Of a stretch of 64,000 bases of DNA, positions 46,601 to 54,445 are shown in pieces. A program made the translations under genes and the position numbers. Positions within the stretch are counted from its first letter, which is position 1. Each line of letters begins with the position of its first letter. The notes under the pieces were generated by a model that saw nothing but the letters and a program-made list of their open reading frames with translations, ran no database searches and was not told the origin of the DNA. The stretch covers positions 32,621,378 through 32,685,377 of the forward strand of contig OX359248.1 of NCBI GenBank assembly GCA_947179485.1. Reading direction: 5' to 3'. The stretch is from Allacma fusca (Eukaryota > Arthropoda > Collembola > Symphypleona > Sminthuridae).

Positions 46601-47228
46601 CAACCCTAACAATCAGGGAAATCGTCAGTGGAATGACCAACAGATGAACCAAGGGTACAACCAATCCTACAACGGCTATACCAGCCAAGGATTTAATCAA
46701 ACTCAAGGCTTTATGCCACCTCAAGGGTTTAATCCGAATCAAGGATACCCACCACAACAGGGTTATGCACCATTTCAAGGTTATGCACCCACTCAAGGGT
46801 ATGGACCATCTCAAGGATACGTACCGCAACAAGGATACGGTCCAGGACAAAATGCAGGGTACGCCAACCCTGGCATGCAGCAAATTCAGGCCAACCCACA
46901 AGGTTACCAGAACCAGGGTTATCAGCCCAACAATAACCAAGGAGATCAACGACCCCAACAGTACAACAACAATAACAACAGGAGTAGAACTAACTCCAGG
47001 GACCGGAACAGCCAAAGCAATGACAGAAACAACTCCTGGAGGAATCAATCAGACCGCCAGGAGCAGTCACAACCGATACCGGGACAGTTGGCGCTAGAAT
47101 CCACTCAAACCGACCTAAAGTGTTTCGGATGTGGAGAGATGGGCCACCTGAGGAGAAATTGCCCACACAAAAGACAGTCTAGCCCATATCCGTCGGGAAA
47201 CTCACAGAGGGGGACGCACCCCCAGTAA
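40662..47228 (+). CDS. gag: Giant Gag of the Ty3-like element
   Basis: 2188 residues, several times the usual Ty3 Gag length. Residues 1 to about 1500 are mostly Gln/Ser/Thr/Asn/Pro-rich and predicted disordered. They are interrupted by more ordered stretches near 485-630, 985-1090 and 1205-1385. About 1515-1600 is an RGG/Ser-rich tract with a serine run. About 1655-1855 is the capsid-like region (RDWIRNWIAE, WDEFREEFLIRY), the usual retrotransposon Gag fold. About 1870-2110 is an Asn/Gln/Gly/Tyr prion-like tail with repeated QGYxPxQGY units. A single CCHC knuckle CFGCGEMGHLRRNC lies at 2154-2167. The ATG follows a CAG acceptor-like site (40658-40659) by two bases. The stop at 47226-47228 lies just after a -1 frameshift cassette leading into pol. 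The role as the structural protein is secure for the C-terminal part; the function of the first 1500 residues is unknown. Confidence 0.9.
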   Translation: MEPEKNQHPSRREPQPAPSIPSRRTTRSAGPVPQNETGLEEILARRKEERKAAKAKANTATAGVDLSSTSSASTSTVMEESGSTTLALSAQSPSGSQATGHGDNPDNNDESMDVFLDTVSTPVTGTATSPKRTPTVSTAQTPKFSKTKVVQGQNLHRLAMQRELRDLEVTNLEGQQVQQDREVETTGEFMLNARGDMVFVSHDADPTIKEILSQFNQPEERPTSSAAMSSFEILTDPGSNHTSVGEGEQGFATPESEMEDVTNESPNNVVVSNLTNPVDNGDIPKDTSTQSQQDVQSQGMCSKATGQTEPQVNQQSSTELDDLEDSNRPIAIATSTPEIIQQGNLSTHSSFRDNLAITQSDESTEQSEQGDSPTGVPRTNNSIGSDRDQVTTQLNQQLSNLSISDHCKASQSNTTVFQQLDIQQLVRDRFLSRPSPGFSNRGDIGFQRTLSRVSESTEQEGPVEDQSPPIREGQDNIQRVEENFVQLVTGTGVIVPAGSFQQLVTTAGFQRNSVENFLVVRGLEGQLIEVYHRLAQNLYTGTVQWTHFFLRLAEVTHRRDNNRDPNREEREVLRTRAFEYGRNVRDNIFIPTDVIRNLLEHRVLSLRSHQAHQDSQIFFNDTPRYTTVIQSGRLSENLEFGQQQQERRVSDESRSGPEQEPNNNGTTQQSVIDSSADDIISRYLRYDQRNPPVTRNPVTGLLEPASRSTLRTISGEPTIQPVTSRRISPESLNTSSSSINKAIAQAIASTTLQAGLTTPRNRKSSNSDRDHLRPSNQVTDSNQVDYSSPRSQLFQKSVRGHYRVKSAEENSNLNPRTSPQGITTRERPSNSRCETAIQKGSPRAPTTSPTVQTGNQTPAGNSTAQPRGTPRSSNSCRSTPATGDRGQSSQHSNSHETTQQINPVHISPASQNRQVSTENTPRNRPTQPNLQFRPQPTQDDLETPTEEVETTQIGSTSQATVKRDLTTTKLYVNTDSTQANGNEQLVHRVYQSPGGRIYVHPPVHALRAPPLDVSETALRTLVQVGRQLREQNPSLTIANTIRNSDTGTYYQAFRPQDRFTVYQSPRGSLYNSLPIGRTGIHRHSLRGRDILQRATNNDRTIIEGGELVTAPQPPPSEQTSRSNESYVQGDTLRSRTATPASTTRAATTFAVPARPTGRFITRSVNRPTTPTAPAVPIRPNSAVAGPSRVTTTPTTSQGKVNWLDDLQYGVNIWTGPSGRVYTSENEATEDELVPSRITVRQYSKIARQQDRFRNQGVENEATWTGQVRRLIYYNRRDGIIQRRFRPARDSNFEAFAATRAEHEEIVLSEHPIFTFWNIITRRSLDPGQISSYIAPNFRLYHRHISLPNGVRRQRVPPGFLEEIENEHDHQEALNRLIHDPNVEILSDTSSEEEEEQVVQRDTPRRESGQHNSAQSSEETDHIFIGVDEEDFIIPEVPGQFTIRISIDDAYDAAFRAIERDEEIQEEVRFVDNTGETHFFPRIRLRDLSPETQVVLTQVRRRRKPLRARRQIGNNQPRPPGPGPSGSGRGNQPRGANNNNSHNQRPSQSRSNPGRGGSRGGRHIGGRQRARSDPGSSGGSSSSSSSSSSNSSNPHDFEAFDNWRNRQIVNRNNIFNQVNVNIINPYVPINPNQGIRIEEVADQEQVRIIPRRHLDDDMTALMFPKVEFKPGVDDPETAFATAELQTNRFGGDTIITRMQYVQIIFDPPVRDWIRNWIAERRLHEELPYDTINWDEFREEFLIRYSITDQMIRTLMEKRKMNTDEDPCAYIDAKLALINRVDRFMPELEKIRLLRAGLTSEYIVFCRGWTAGTVADFIEGIKQYDEDRKTDGAESIETRFAKVQEMLEKLTSGMKPVPAETTVVKIAAVREQQDYRRPENRPNDQRGRSPGQGNFNNSRNVSPGYSNNNNYPDRGRNNQGYDDRRNYGNRGRSPTPERFYNNQDRSRPQYRNDGNSSNNQGYPQRNQNFGSRQSPNRQYYNNNPNNQGNRQWNDQQMNQGYNQSYNGYTSQGFNQTQGFMPPQGFNPNQGYPPQQGYAPFQGYAPTQGYGPSQGYVPQQGYGPGQNAGYANPGMQQIQANPQGYQNQGYQPNNNQGDQRPQQYNNNNNRSRTNSRDRNSQSNDRNNSWRNQSDRQEQSQPIPGQLALESTQTDLKCFGCGEMGHLRRNCPHKRQSSPYPSGNSQRGTHPQ
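47195..47223 (+). promoter_or_regulatory. Programmed -1 ribosomal frameshift signal between gag and pol
   Basis: In the gag frame the codons read TCG GGA AAC, giving the slippery heptamer G GGA AAC (47195-47201). After a 7-nt spacer comes GGGGG (47209-47213), a 5-nt loop, and CCCCC (47219-47223), a GC hairpin. The -1 frame is open from 47183 and runs without a stop into pol (first ATG 47249). The gag stop is at 47226-47228. G GGA AAC is the heptamer used by FIV and visna virus, and 5-9 nt is the normal spacing. Confidence 0.85.
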
Positions 47229-47248
47229 TTGAAGATATCCAAGAAAGA

Positions 47249-50200
47249 ATGAATGCAATTATAGCAACTAGAGTAGAAAGTCAGTCAAAAGACGACGAAG
47301 AATTAGAAATTATTGATCTCAACCCATGTCGTTTATCAAACGGCAACAAGTCCACTTTACAAGTACAAATATGCAGTATGATGATACCAGCTTTACTAGA
47401 TTCAGGAGCAACAAGATCCTGTATCCAAAGAAACTTAGTACCCAGATGTGCGGAAATAAAAGAAGTTCCAAGCGCCCTGCGAGTAGCAGTAGCAAATGCA
47501 GAATTGGTAAAACCAATTTGTCTCACCAAATTCACAATGATGATTGAAGGTGAAAAACTTTTGTTCAAAGGTCTAGTGATGGAAACACTAGAACCACGAA
47601 TGATTATAGGTGAAGATCTTTTATCACGTTATGGAATAACGTTGGATTACAAGAATAATGAAATACGGAGTGACCGATTTCAAACAGTTCCAATGACTAG
47701 AGATACTCATCTCTATGTCGGGGAGAAAAAAGCCGACATAGAATTTGTCAGGTCAATATTTTCATTTCATGAAGCCGGGGGACCGAAGAACATGATGTGC
47801 AGGACTCGAAAAGCAGTCACAATACCGGCCTATGGACACATGAAGGTGCCCATACAAATTCCAAAACGTATCAAAAAGGATTTTTATTTGCAACCATCAG
47901 AAAAGCTTTACACCAGCAAGCGACTTTTAGTAGCCGCAGGTGTAGTACCAAATGAAGAACCTTTTGCATATGTATTTAATCCAGCTCCATGCCCACAAAC
48001 AATGTACGGACGGACAGCTATAGGTCATGCTGAGGAAAATTTTGATCTCATCAAAATTAAACGCAATCAATTACGTGATGCTTATAAAAGGCTCACACAA
48101 GAACAGCTCGATTGTTTCGACGTCAATGAAGAGCTCGATGAAGAGGGAAGAGCTAAGTACCGAGCATTGTTGACAAGATACCCAGAATGTTTCGCATTTA
48201 ACAAGGGAGATTTGAAAGAACCAGCGTGGATTGATCCCATTCGGATCCATACGGGAAATAATCCACCCGTTCAGGCAAAACCTTTCCCTTGCTCACCTAT
48301 GGAGCGACAAAAAGTACGTGAGGAAGTACAAAAGATGTTAGATGCGGACATAATAAAGGAAGTAAACGGACCTTACAGCAGTCCACTATTTCTCATCAAA
48401 AAGAAAGACGGAACATTTAGATCAGTTGTTGATTATCGAGCATTAAATAAGACCATCACAGATCAAGTTTACCCTTTAGCAAGAATAGATGACATACTTA
48501 TGCAATTTGGGAAATCTGCAATGTTCGACACTCTTGACATGGAGTCAGGCTTCTTTCAACTATTAATACACGAGGATGATCAAATTATAACCTCTTTCAT
48601 TACACAGGACGGATTATATGCATTCAAACGACTACCTATGGGAGTCAAGATTGCACCGTCAGCTTTTCAGCGAGCAGCAGATCAAATGCTGGGCTCACTC
48701 AAATTTAGGGGAGCCATGGTATATTTAGATGATGTAATCTCTTATGGAATTCATCTTTTGGACAAATTAGCATCTCTCGAAGAATTGATGTTAAGAGCCA
48801 GCAACAAGAACTTTAAGTTCAAGCCAAAGAAATGCAAATTCGGATATTTTGAAGTAATTGTTTTAGGATTCAAAGTATCCAGGGAAGGCACCAGTCCAGA
48901 TCCTGCAAAGGTGGACGCTATTAGACATGTACCAATACCAAAATCCGAAACAGAAGCTAGAAGATTTTTCGGAATATGCAGTTTCTATAGAAAATACATC
49001 AAGGACTTCGCAAAGATTGCTAGTCCCATCTCACAATCATGGATTGGCAGTAAGGGGAAATCTGAAGGACAAAAACGCATAAGATGCTTCCAATGGAGTG
49101 CAGATGCAACAATTGCCTTCAACATTCTCAAAACCAAATTAATGACACAGCCAGTCTTAGCTCATTTCAACCCAGAGTTGGATTGCATACTGCATACAGA
49201 TGCATCAATTTCAGGACTAGGATGCTGTATACTTCAAGATGATGGAGGAGAACATCCAATAGCTTATGCTTCAAGGACACTAATTCAGTCAGAGAAGAAT
49301 TATTCAGTCACAGAATTAGAACTAGCAGCAGTCGTATATGCAGTTCGCAAATTCAGACAATATCTTTATTTGAGAAAATTTTTAATCAGATCAGATCATT
49401 TAGCATTATGCTACCTACGATTACAAAAAGATCCAAACCACCGGATAAGTAAGTTTGTAAATAAACTACAGGAATTTGACTTTCAAGTCACATACAAGAA
49501 AGGAGCATTACACTTGGATGCAGACTTTCTATCAAGAGCTCCATTACCCTATACAAAGGAAGATTTGGAAGATACAGAGGACCGAGTGATCGAATTTGAC
49601 CCAGATCCGGTCAAAGAGCACAAAATCGCTTTGGAAGAGCAAAAACAAATCCCTCAGGGGAACATAACAATGCCACCACCAGCGTGTGCAGCCAGCCTTA
49701 CGACCAGGGAAAGCTATAAGGGAGAATATTGGACGGATGACGAAAGTCAATCCTCAGATGAAGAGGAAGCCATAATCCCACAGCGACAAAATCCATGGTC
49801 AGGAAGATTGAAAGGTCAACCCAGGCGTAAAGTCAAATCACAAGTGGAAATTTTAGTACCTCAACCGAATTTGGAGGAAACGGATTGGGAGAACCATACA
49901 ATGAGCGTAAAGAGCTGTGTTAATGAAGTGACACACAGCTACTCAGCGCTCAAAGAATGGAAATTATCCGTAGATGACATCATTACAATCCACAAATTTC
50001 GGGAGGATGACCCACAAGAGGATGAAAGTACCTGGAAATATACCAATGAGTATATCTACGAGAAAAATCGCAAACTAATACAAGATATAGAGCTTCACAA
50101 TGCAACAATAAATGAGTTAGATATGAAGGAATTTTTATCGCCAAAGAAAGCTCAAGTTCAAAATGAAGATGAAGATTTTGACAGAAATACTATCACTGAC

Positions 50201-53200
50201 ATTGGAATGGGGACTGATTGGTCTCCTACTCCAAAGTCAACGACAGCAACAACGTCACAAAGTTCAGCCAACGGGAAGGTCGACAGTGACTCACCAAAAT
50301 CCCTAGGGCAGATGACACGGAGTACAATGGAATTCACAACAATGGATGGGGCAGGTGAGGCTGAAACTAAAGCTGTACATCTACCACCAGCCATAATTGT
50401 AGACTCCGATACGGAAGTCCATGATCAAACCTTGAAGAATCAGGAGACAGCGGATCTGGTGAGCCAGGCAGCTGAGACTACACAAGAGAAGTCCTCAACT
50501 AACCCGCCCACCCATCCCGCCAGTCCTAAAGAGGCCAAGAAATTGGTACTCACGGATGAGGATAGGAACGTCCAAAAGGAATGCGACCGACCGACACTGA
50601 AACAAGAAAAGTTCAGTGTGGAAAATCACATTCCATCCGGACACGATCCCACAGATGAGGAGAAATGGTTTGCATTTGAAGAGACTTGGAGGAATCCAAC
50701 GTCAGCAAAAGGAGATGAATGGAAGCTCAAACAGGAAGTTATTTCGCAATTGAAGACATACACTGCACAATCTGCCAGGAAGACGGATCAAGTTCCTGAT
50801 GCAGAAAGTCCAGGATATGTTAACAATCCGGATCTTGATACCCCACAGCGGATCAAGGCGATGAAGATTTCCAGAGATGTGGATGAATGGATGAAAAATA
50901 TCCAACGAAGATCTGCAGCATGCGAGTCGGAGGAAAACAAAAACCCTCCGCCGTCGCATACGTACATATCCACAGAGAATCCAGTAAATGAAGATAATTA
51001 CTCTCTACTGGCAACCACAGTAGAAGAACTGAGGAAAAATATCCAGGAAGGTGAAATCAAATTCACCGATGGAAGATCATGGAAGATTCAACCTTTGAAA
51101 GGGCAGGGTGTTGTGACAAGTAAAAAGACGTCACACTCACTATGTCTTTCACAGGATGAAGGCCAAAGGAATAAAGACGCTCAGAAAACTGAGGACATGT
51201 CATTAAATAGAGCAATAAAATTTGTTCCAGGAGCTCACGCACTACAGGGGTGCGAAGGGAGCAAAGATACTTTTTCCACACACAAGCCTGTGTGTAGGAT
51301 ACTTGAAGATGAAGAGCAAGTTACTATGTTAGAGGAACATAACATGCAGGAGATGCAAAGGGACGATCCAGATTGTTTATTCATCATGGACAAAATAAAA
51401 ATGCGGCATACGTTAAATTGGAAGGACAAAGAAAAGTATAGCCGATATGAAATTGATGAAGAAGGGATTCTTACTATAGTACATAAAGATGGACGTAAGT
51501 TATACGTACCCCGAGTACTTAGAAATTTCCTACTATCAAAAGCTCATGATGGGATCCTATGCGGAGGACATTTAGGATTCCAGAAAACTCTTCATAGACT
51601 CAACAAAAATTATTTTTGGAGAAAAATGAACGTCTCAGTAGCAAAATATGTCATGTCATGTGAAAGTTGCCAAGCAGCTAAATCCATGAGAATGAAGCCA
51701 GCAGGATTGCTTCATCCAATCAGGATAGAAAATGTAGGAGATGCACTATGTATTGATCTCATTGGACCCATGCAAATTAGCATAAAAGGGAATAAGTACA
51801 TTATAATCGCACAGGATTATGTTTCAAAGTTCGTGATCGCAGAAGCAATTCCAGATAAAACTGCTGACAGGATAGCAGAGTTTTTGCTTCACAAAGTAGT
51901 TTTAAAATACGGACTGTTTAAAAACTTGCTGAGTGACGGAGGATCCGAATTCAGAGCGGAAATCACTCAAGCATTACTTCGCAGATTAGGCATGAACCAT
52001 TCTACATCTACAGCACTAAGACATAATAGTGTTGGACAAATAGAAAGAATGGTCCAGACTATAAGCACTATGCTGAGTCATTATACTCAGAAAGAGCAAG
52101 CATTATGGTGCAGTTGTTTACCGTTTTTAATAAATGCTTACAATTGCAGTCACCATGACGTGACTAAAGAAACTCCTTATTTTATGATGTTTAGGCGACA
52201 ACCCATATATGATTTTAACTTACAACTGTGCTTAAGCAGCGTCGACACAAATTTTATGAGTGCTGAGGAAGCCACTACTAGAATAGAAAAAGCTATTGCT
52301 AAGATAAGGGAACGTCAGGACTACAGTAAGGATTGGTATGATAGGAAAAGAAGGTTCGTTAAGTTCAACATCGGAGACACAGTGCGAGTCTTTACACCGA
52401 CCAGGATAGTTGGAAAGAGCGAACGCTTTCTTCACCCTTACAAAGGACCCTTTGTAGTCATAGAAGTTTTAGCCAAAGACAATTATATCATTCAAGACCT
52501 TAGGAATTCTAAAAAGAGACAGAAAGTCCATGTGGAAAGGCTTAAGAAGTGCCTGCAGCGAGAACACATTGAGGACGAGTATAGTTATGATTTAGATTCC
52601 GATATAGTGGAATTGGTGACAAAACGAAATTGGAACAAGTGTGGAAAAGTTATAGTGAGTCAGCCACGGTCAATTCTTAAGAGTTCGACCACTTCAGATA
52701 ATAGTTCAACTACGAGCAAGAAGGTGACTTTTAAAGTTCAACCTGCTCAAACCGAAGAAATAACTAGAGAATTTTCATCCGAAAGTTACTCAGACAGTGC
52801 AAGTGACCAAGCTCAGCCAGTACAACAGAGAGGAGAATTTTGTGACAAAAATTACTCACACTCTCAAATCACCCCAAGTGAAGGAGGGAAAACAAACCAG
52901 GGACTACATCAACACAAAGATAACATTCAAGGAGAAAAAGGTACAACTAAGCAGTCAAGTACACAAGTAAGAAAACTTCCGTCAGAAAATTATTCAGATA
53001 ATAGGGAATTTTTAGATAAAAATTACCCATATTTCACTCACTCGAAAGTAAATGAACACCCTAGAGGAAATCAGGGACGAGATAAGGGGATTGAAACAAC
53101 AGAGGAATTTAGTCCAAATAAAAATTTGGAAGTACGCAGCTCAGGAAGAGTACATCAAACAGAGAATCGCAGCTTTAGAACTGCTAATTCAAGAGACGAA

Positions 53201-54445
53201 ACCTCAAACGTCAAGTTTCTGCCCACAAGTGGAGAAATCACAAGACGAGGTTCAACCAGAGTAACTGATGACACATACGAAGCAAGAATTAATCCAAATC
53301 ATCAAGGGATTACAAGCCCAATTAATCAAGGCAAAGGAGAACGAAATTCGTCTCCAACAAAGAATTTTACATCAGATTTCAGAACAGCAGGAAGTGCTGA
53401 GCAAGCTGAAACAACTGGAGAAAGATCACAAAGCAACCCTCCAGGAAACTCAGAAAGCCAAAGAAGATATTTCGGATTTAATAAACCAGCTGAAAACAGC
53501 TCAGGTGTAACATCCGAAGGTGAGGAAGAGACTCAACCACTTATTGATGAAAGTGACTTTAAAACACTTAAGGAATTAAGTAGTTCAGGGACAAGTCCAA
53601 CAGAACTTGATGTGGACGACAGCAGTGAGCGTAGAGAGACAAATTCTTACAATTCGGGATCAGAACCGAGAATTAATCAACCGCCTACGACAAAGAGAGG
53701 GAGACCTGGACAAATTGAAACAGGAAATCAAGGACCTTCAGAAGCGACTTCACGAGTTGAGGTGCCTTGGCCCTCAGTAAAGGCGGATAGTTCAACACAA
53801 TTGCTTCACACAGATGAGCAAAAGGCCTTGGAAGAGCCCCCCTTTGTGGAACTCAACACCAAGCCCACCCAGCGAAGCTCAGAGACAAACACTGCAAAGC
53901 CTACAAGCGCAAGGCAGTCGGATCAGAGAGGCAATAGCACGAGTAGAGAGAGAAATAGAACAAACCGAGAGAGCCAAGAATATTCTGAAAAATCAGATAC
54001 GAGCAGCAAACAGTCTAGCCAACAATTCAAACAACCCTCGGAACGAGAAGTCCTTGTAGAAAATTCTACAGAAGAGGACGAAGAATTCCAGGAAGTTCCA
54101 GCGGGAGAAAACGGACAAGACTCTGTAGATAACCATACAGAAGTCATTAATATACCTGTAGAATTTTCTACAGAAGAGGACAGGTCATTGGATGTCATCA
54201 CGAAAGACAATCCCAGAAGGCCTGAGAGAATTAGAACAAATACGCCAGACCACCGAGAGACATTCAGCGACCCTCAGAACCCGACGAGTACAAATCCAAC
54301 AGGAGCTTCAACAAGTTCAGGAGGAAATCCGGGAGCTGAAGAAGCAGTCAAAACATCTCAAAAAGGAAGCGCTGAAGAAACCGGAGAAAGTAGACGATAC
54401 CCAACTCGTACCCGAAAAAGGACGAGAAGATTTGGATCAGTCTGA
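47249..54445 (+). CDS. pol: Pol: protease, RT, RNase H, integrase plus two large disordered insertions
   Basis: 2398 codons from the first ATG. The frame is open from 47183 and is most likely entered by -1 frameshifting from gag, so the ATG is probably not used. Aspartic protease D-S-G at 51-53; RT about 340-540 with LDMESGF (Asp430) and YLDD at 492-495; RNase H with first Asp at 651 (LHTDASISG). About 800-1410 is an insertion of roughly 600 residues, acidic and disordered. Integrase zinc finger His1433 to Cys1471/Cys1474; catalytic Asp1503, Asp1563, Glu1599 (DD35E); GPF motif YKGPFVVIEV near 1730. About 1775-2398 is a disordered Ser/Glu/Thr-rich extension ending in RKRTRRF. Typical Ty3 Pol ends after the GPF region, so both insertions are unusual. 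Five coiled-coil ORFs overlap the extension in the +1 frame. No chromodomain is recognised. Confidence 0.93.
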   Translation: MNAIIATRVESQSKDDEELEIIDLNPCRLSNGNKSTLQVQICSMMIPALLDSGATRSCIQRNLVPRCAEIKEVPSALRVAVANAELVKPICLTKFTMMIEGEKLLFKGLVMETLEPRMIIGEDLLSRYGITLDYKNNEIRSDRFQTVPMTRDTHLYVGEKKADIEFVRSIFSFHEAGGPKNMMCRTRKAVTIPAYGHMKVPIQIPKRIKKDFYLQPSEKLYTSKRLLVAAGVVPNEEPFAYVFNPAPCPQTMYGRTAIGHAEENFDLIKIKRNQLRDAYKRLTQEQLDCFDVNEELDEEGRAKYRALLTRYPECFAFNKGDLKEPAWIDPIRIHTGNNPPVQAKPFPCSPMERQKVREEVQKMLDADIIKEVNGPYSSPLFLIKKKDGTFRSVVDYRALNKTITDQVYPLARIDDILMQFGKSAMFDTLDMESGFFQLLIHEDDQIITSFITQDGLYAFKRLPMGVKIAPSAFQRAADQMLGSLKFRGAMVYLDDVISYGIHLLDKLASLEELMLRASNKNFKFKPKKCKFGYFEVIVLGFKVSREGTSPDPAKVDAIRHVPIPKSETEARRFFGICSFYRKYIKDFAKIASPISQSWIGSKGKSEGQKRIRCFQWSADATIAFNILKTKLMTQPVLAHFNPELDCILHTDASISGLGCCILQDDGGEHPIAYASRTLIQSEKNYSVTELELAAVVYAVRKFRQYLYLRKFLIRSDHLALCYLRLQKDPNHRISKFVNKLQEFDFQVTYKKGALHLDADFLSRAPLPYTKEDLEDTEDRVIEFDPDPVKEHKIALEEQKQIPQGNITMPPPACAASLTTRESYKGEYWTDDESQSSDEEEAIIPQRQNPWSGRLKGQPRRKVKSQVEILVPQPNLEETDWENHTMSVKSCVNEVTHSYSALKEWKLSVDDIITIHKFREDDPQEDESTWKYTNEYIYEKNRKLIQDIELHNATINELDMKEFLSPKKAQVQNEDEDFDRNTITDIGMGTDWSPTPKSTTATTSQSSANGKVDSDSPKSLGQMTRSTMEFTTMDGAGEAETKAVHLPPAIIVDSDTEVHDQTLKNQETADLVSQAAETTQEKSSTNPPTHPASPKEAKKLVLTDEDRNVQKECDRPTLKQEKFSVENHIPSGHDPTDEEKWFAFEETWRNPTSAKGDEWKLKQEVISQLKTYTAQSARKTDQVPDAESPGYVNNPDLDTPQRIKAMKISRDVDEWMKNIQRRSAACESEENKNPPPSHTYISTENPVNEDNYSLLATTVEELRKNIQEGEIKFTDGRSWKIQPLKGQGVVTSKKTSHSLCLSQDEGQRNKDAQKTEDMSLNRAIKFVPGAHALQGCEGSKDTFSTHKPVCRILEDEEQVTMLEEHNMQEMQRDDPDCLFIMDKIKMRHTLNWKDKEKYSRYEIDEEGILTIVHKDGRKLYVPRVLRNFLLSKAHDGILCGGHLGFQKTLHRLNKNYFWRKMNVSVAKYVMSCESCQAAKSMRMKPAGLLHPIRIENVGDALCIDLIGPMQISIKGNKYIIIAQDYVSKFVIAEAIPDKTADRIAEFLLHKVVLKYGLFKNLLSDGGSEFRAEITQALLRRLGMNHSTSTALRHNSVGQIERMVQTISTMLSHYTQKEQALWCSCLPFLINAYNCSHHDVTKETPYFMMFRRQPIYDFNLQLCLSSVDTNFMSAEEATTRIEKAIAKIRERQDYSKDWYDRKRRFVKFNIGDTVRVFTPTRIVGKSERFLHPYKGPFVVIEVLAKDNYIIQDLRNSKKRQKVHVERLKKCLQREHIEDEYSYDLDSDIVELVTKRNWNKCGKVIVSQPRSILKSSTTSDNSSTTSKKVTFKVQPAQTEEITREFSSESYSDSASDQAQPVQQRGEFCDKNYSHSQITPSEGGKTNQGLHQHKDNIQGEKGTTKQSSTQVRKLPSENYSDNREFLDKNYPYFTHSKVNEHPRGNQGRDKGIETTEEFSPNKNLEVRSSGRVHQTENRSFRTANSRDETSNVKFLPTSGEITRRGSTRVTDDTYEARINPNHQGITSPINQGKGERNSSPTKNFTSDFRTAGSAEQAETTGERSQSNPPGNSESQRRYFGFNKPAENSSGVTSEGEEETQPLIDESDFKTLKELSSSGTSPTELDVDDSSERRETNSYNSGSEPRINQPPTTKRGRPGQIETGNQGPSEATSRVEVPWPSVKADSSTQLLHTDEQKALEEPPFVELNTKPTQRSSETNTAKPTSARQSDQRGNSTSRERNRTNRESQEYSEKSDTSSKQSSQQFKQPSEREVLVENSTEEDEEFQEVPAGENGQDSVDNHTEVINIPVEFSTEEDRSLDVITKDNPRRPERIRTNTPDHRETFSDPQNPTSTNPTGASTSSGGNPGAEEAVKTSQKGSAEETGESRRYPTRTRKRTRRFGSV
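53052..53264 (+). CDS. Overprinted coiled-coil ORF 1
   Basis: 70 residues, in the +1 frame relative to pol and wholly inside it. Its ATG directly follows an in-frame TAA (53049-53051). Residues 1-50 alternate hydrophobic and charged positions in heptads (for example EEIRDEIRGLKQQ and KQRIAALELLIQE), a clear amphipathic coiled coil. The stop TAA (53262-53264) is followed by CTG and then the ATG of the next ORF, spacing compatible with re-initiation. Expression is unproven; the two alternatives are spliced mRNAs or +1 shifting out of pol. Confidence 0.5.
   Translation: MNTLEEIRDEIRGLKQQRNLVQIKIWKYAAQEEYIKQRIAALELLIQETKPQTSSFCPQVEKSQDEVQPE
53268..53510 (+). CDS. Overprinted coiled-coil ORF 2
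   Basis: 80 residues, same frame as the previous ORF, starting 3 nt after its stop. Nearly the whole chain is heptad-like with Leu/Ile at core positions (LIQIIKGLQAQLIKAKENE, then SEQQEVLSKLKQLEKDH). The strongest coiled-coil candidate of the group. The pol frame over the same DNA is Ser/Thr/Gln/Asn-rich and disordered, a typical pairing for overlapping genes, where one product is ordered and the other is not. Confidence 0.5.
   Translation: MTHTKQELIQIIKGLQAQLIKAKENEIRLQQRILHQISEQQEVLSKLKQLEKDHKATLQETQKAKEDISDLINQLKTAQV
53610..53780 (+). CDS. Overprinted coiled-coil ORF 3
   Basis: 56 residues, ATG at 53610 and TAA at 53778-53780, same +1 frame. Residues 8-51 form a continuous charged coiled coil (RDQNRELINRLRQREGD followed by LDKLKQEIKDLQKRLHEL). 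The open frame extends upstream of the ATG without a stop to about 53580, so the start is uncertain. Confidence 0.45.
   Translation: MWTTAVSVERQILTIRDQNRELINRLRQREGDLDKLKQEIKDLQKRLHELRCLGPQ
53814..54059 (+). CDS. Overprinted coiled-coil ORF 4
   Basis: 81 residues, same frame. A Pro/Ser-rich N-terminal 20 residues precedes a coiled coil at about 22-62 (LQSLQAQGSRIREAIARV, EREIEQTERAKNILKN). The start follows a stop in the same frame by 33 nt. Ends with TAG at 54057-54059. Confidence 0.45.
   Translation: MSKRPWKSPPLWNSTPSPPSEAQRQTLQSLQAQGSRIREAIARVEREIEQTERAKNILKNQIRAANSLANNSNNPRNEKSL

Noticed and set aside
46303-47097. Plus-strand frames rich in Thr/Met overlapping the Gag tail
   Set aside because: Frame shadows of the Asn/Gln-rich repeats; unlike the coiled-coil ORFs they show no ordered pattern.
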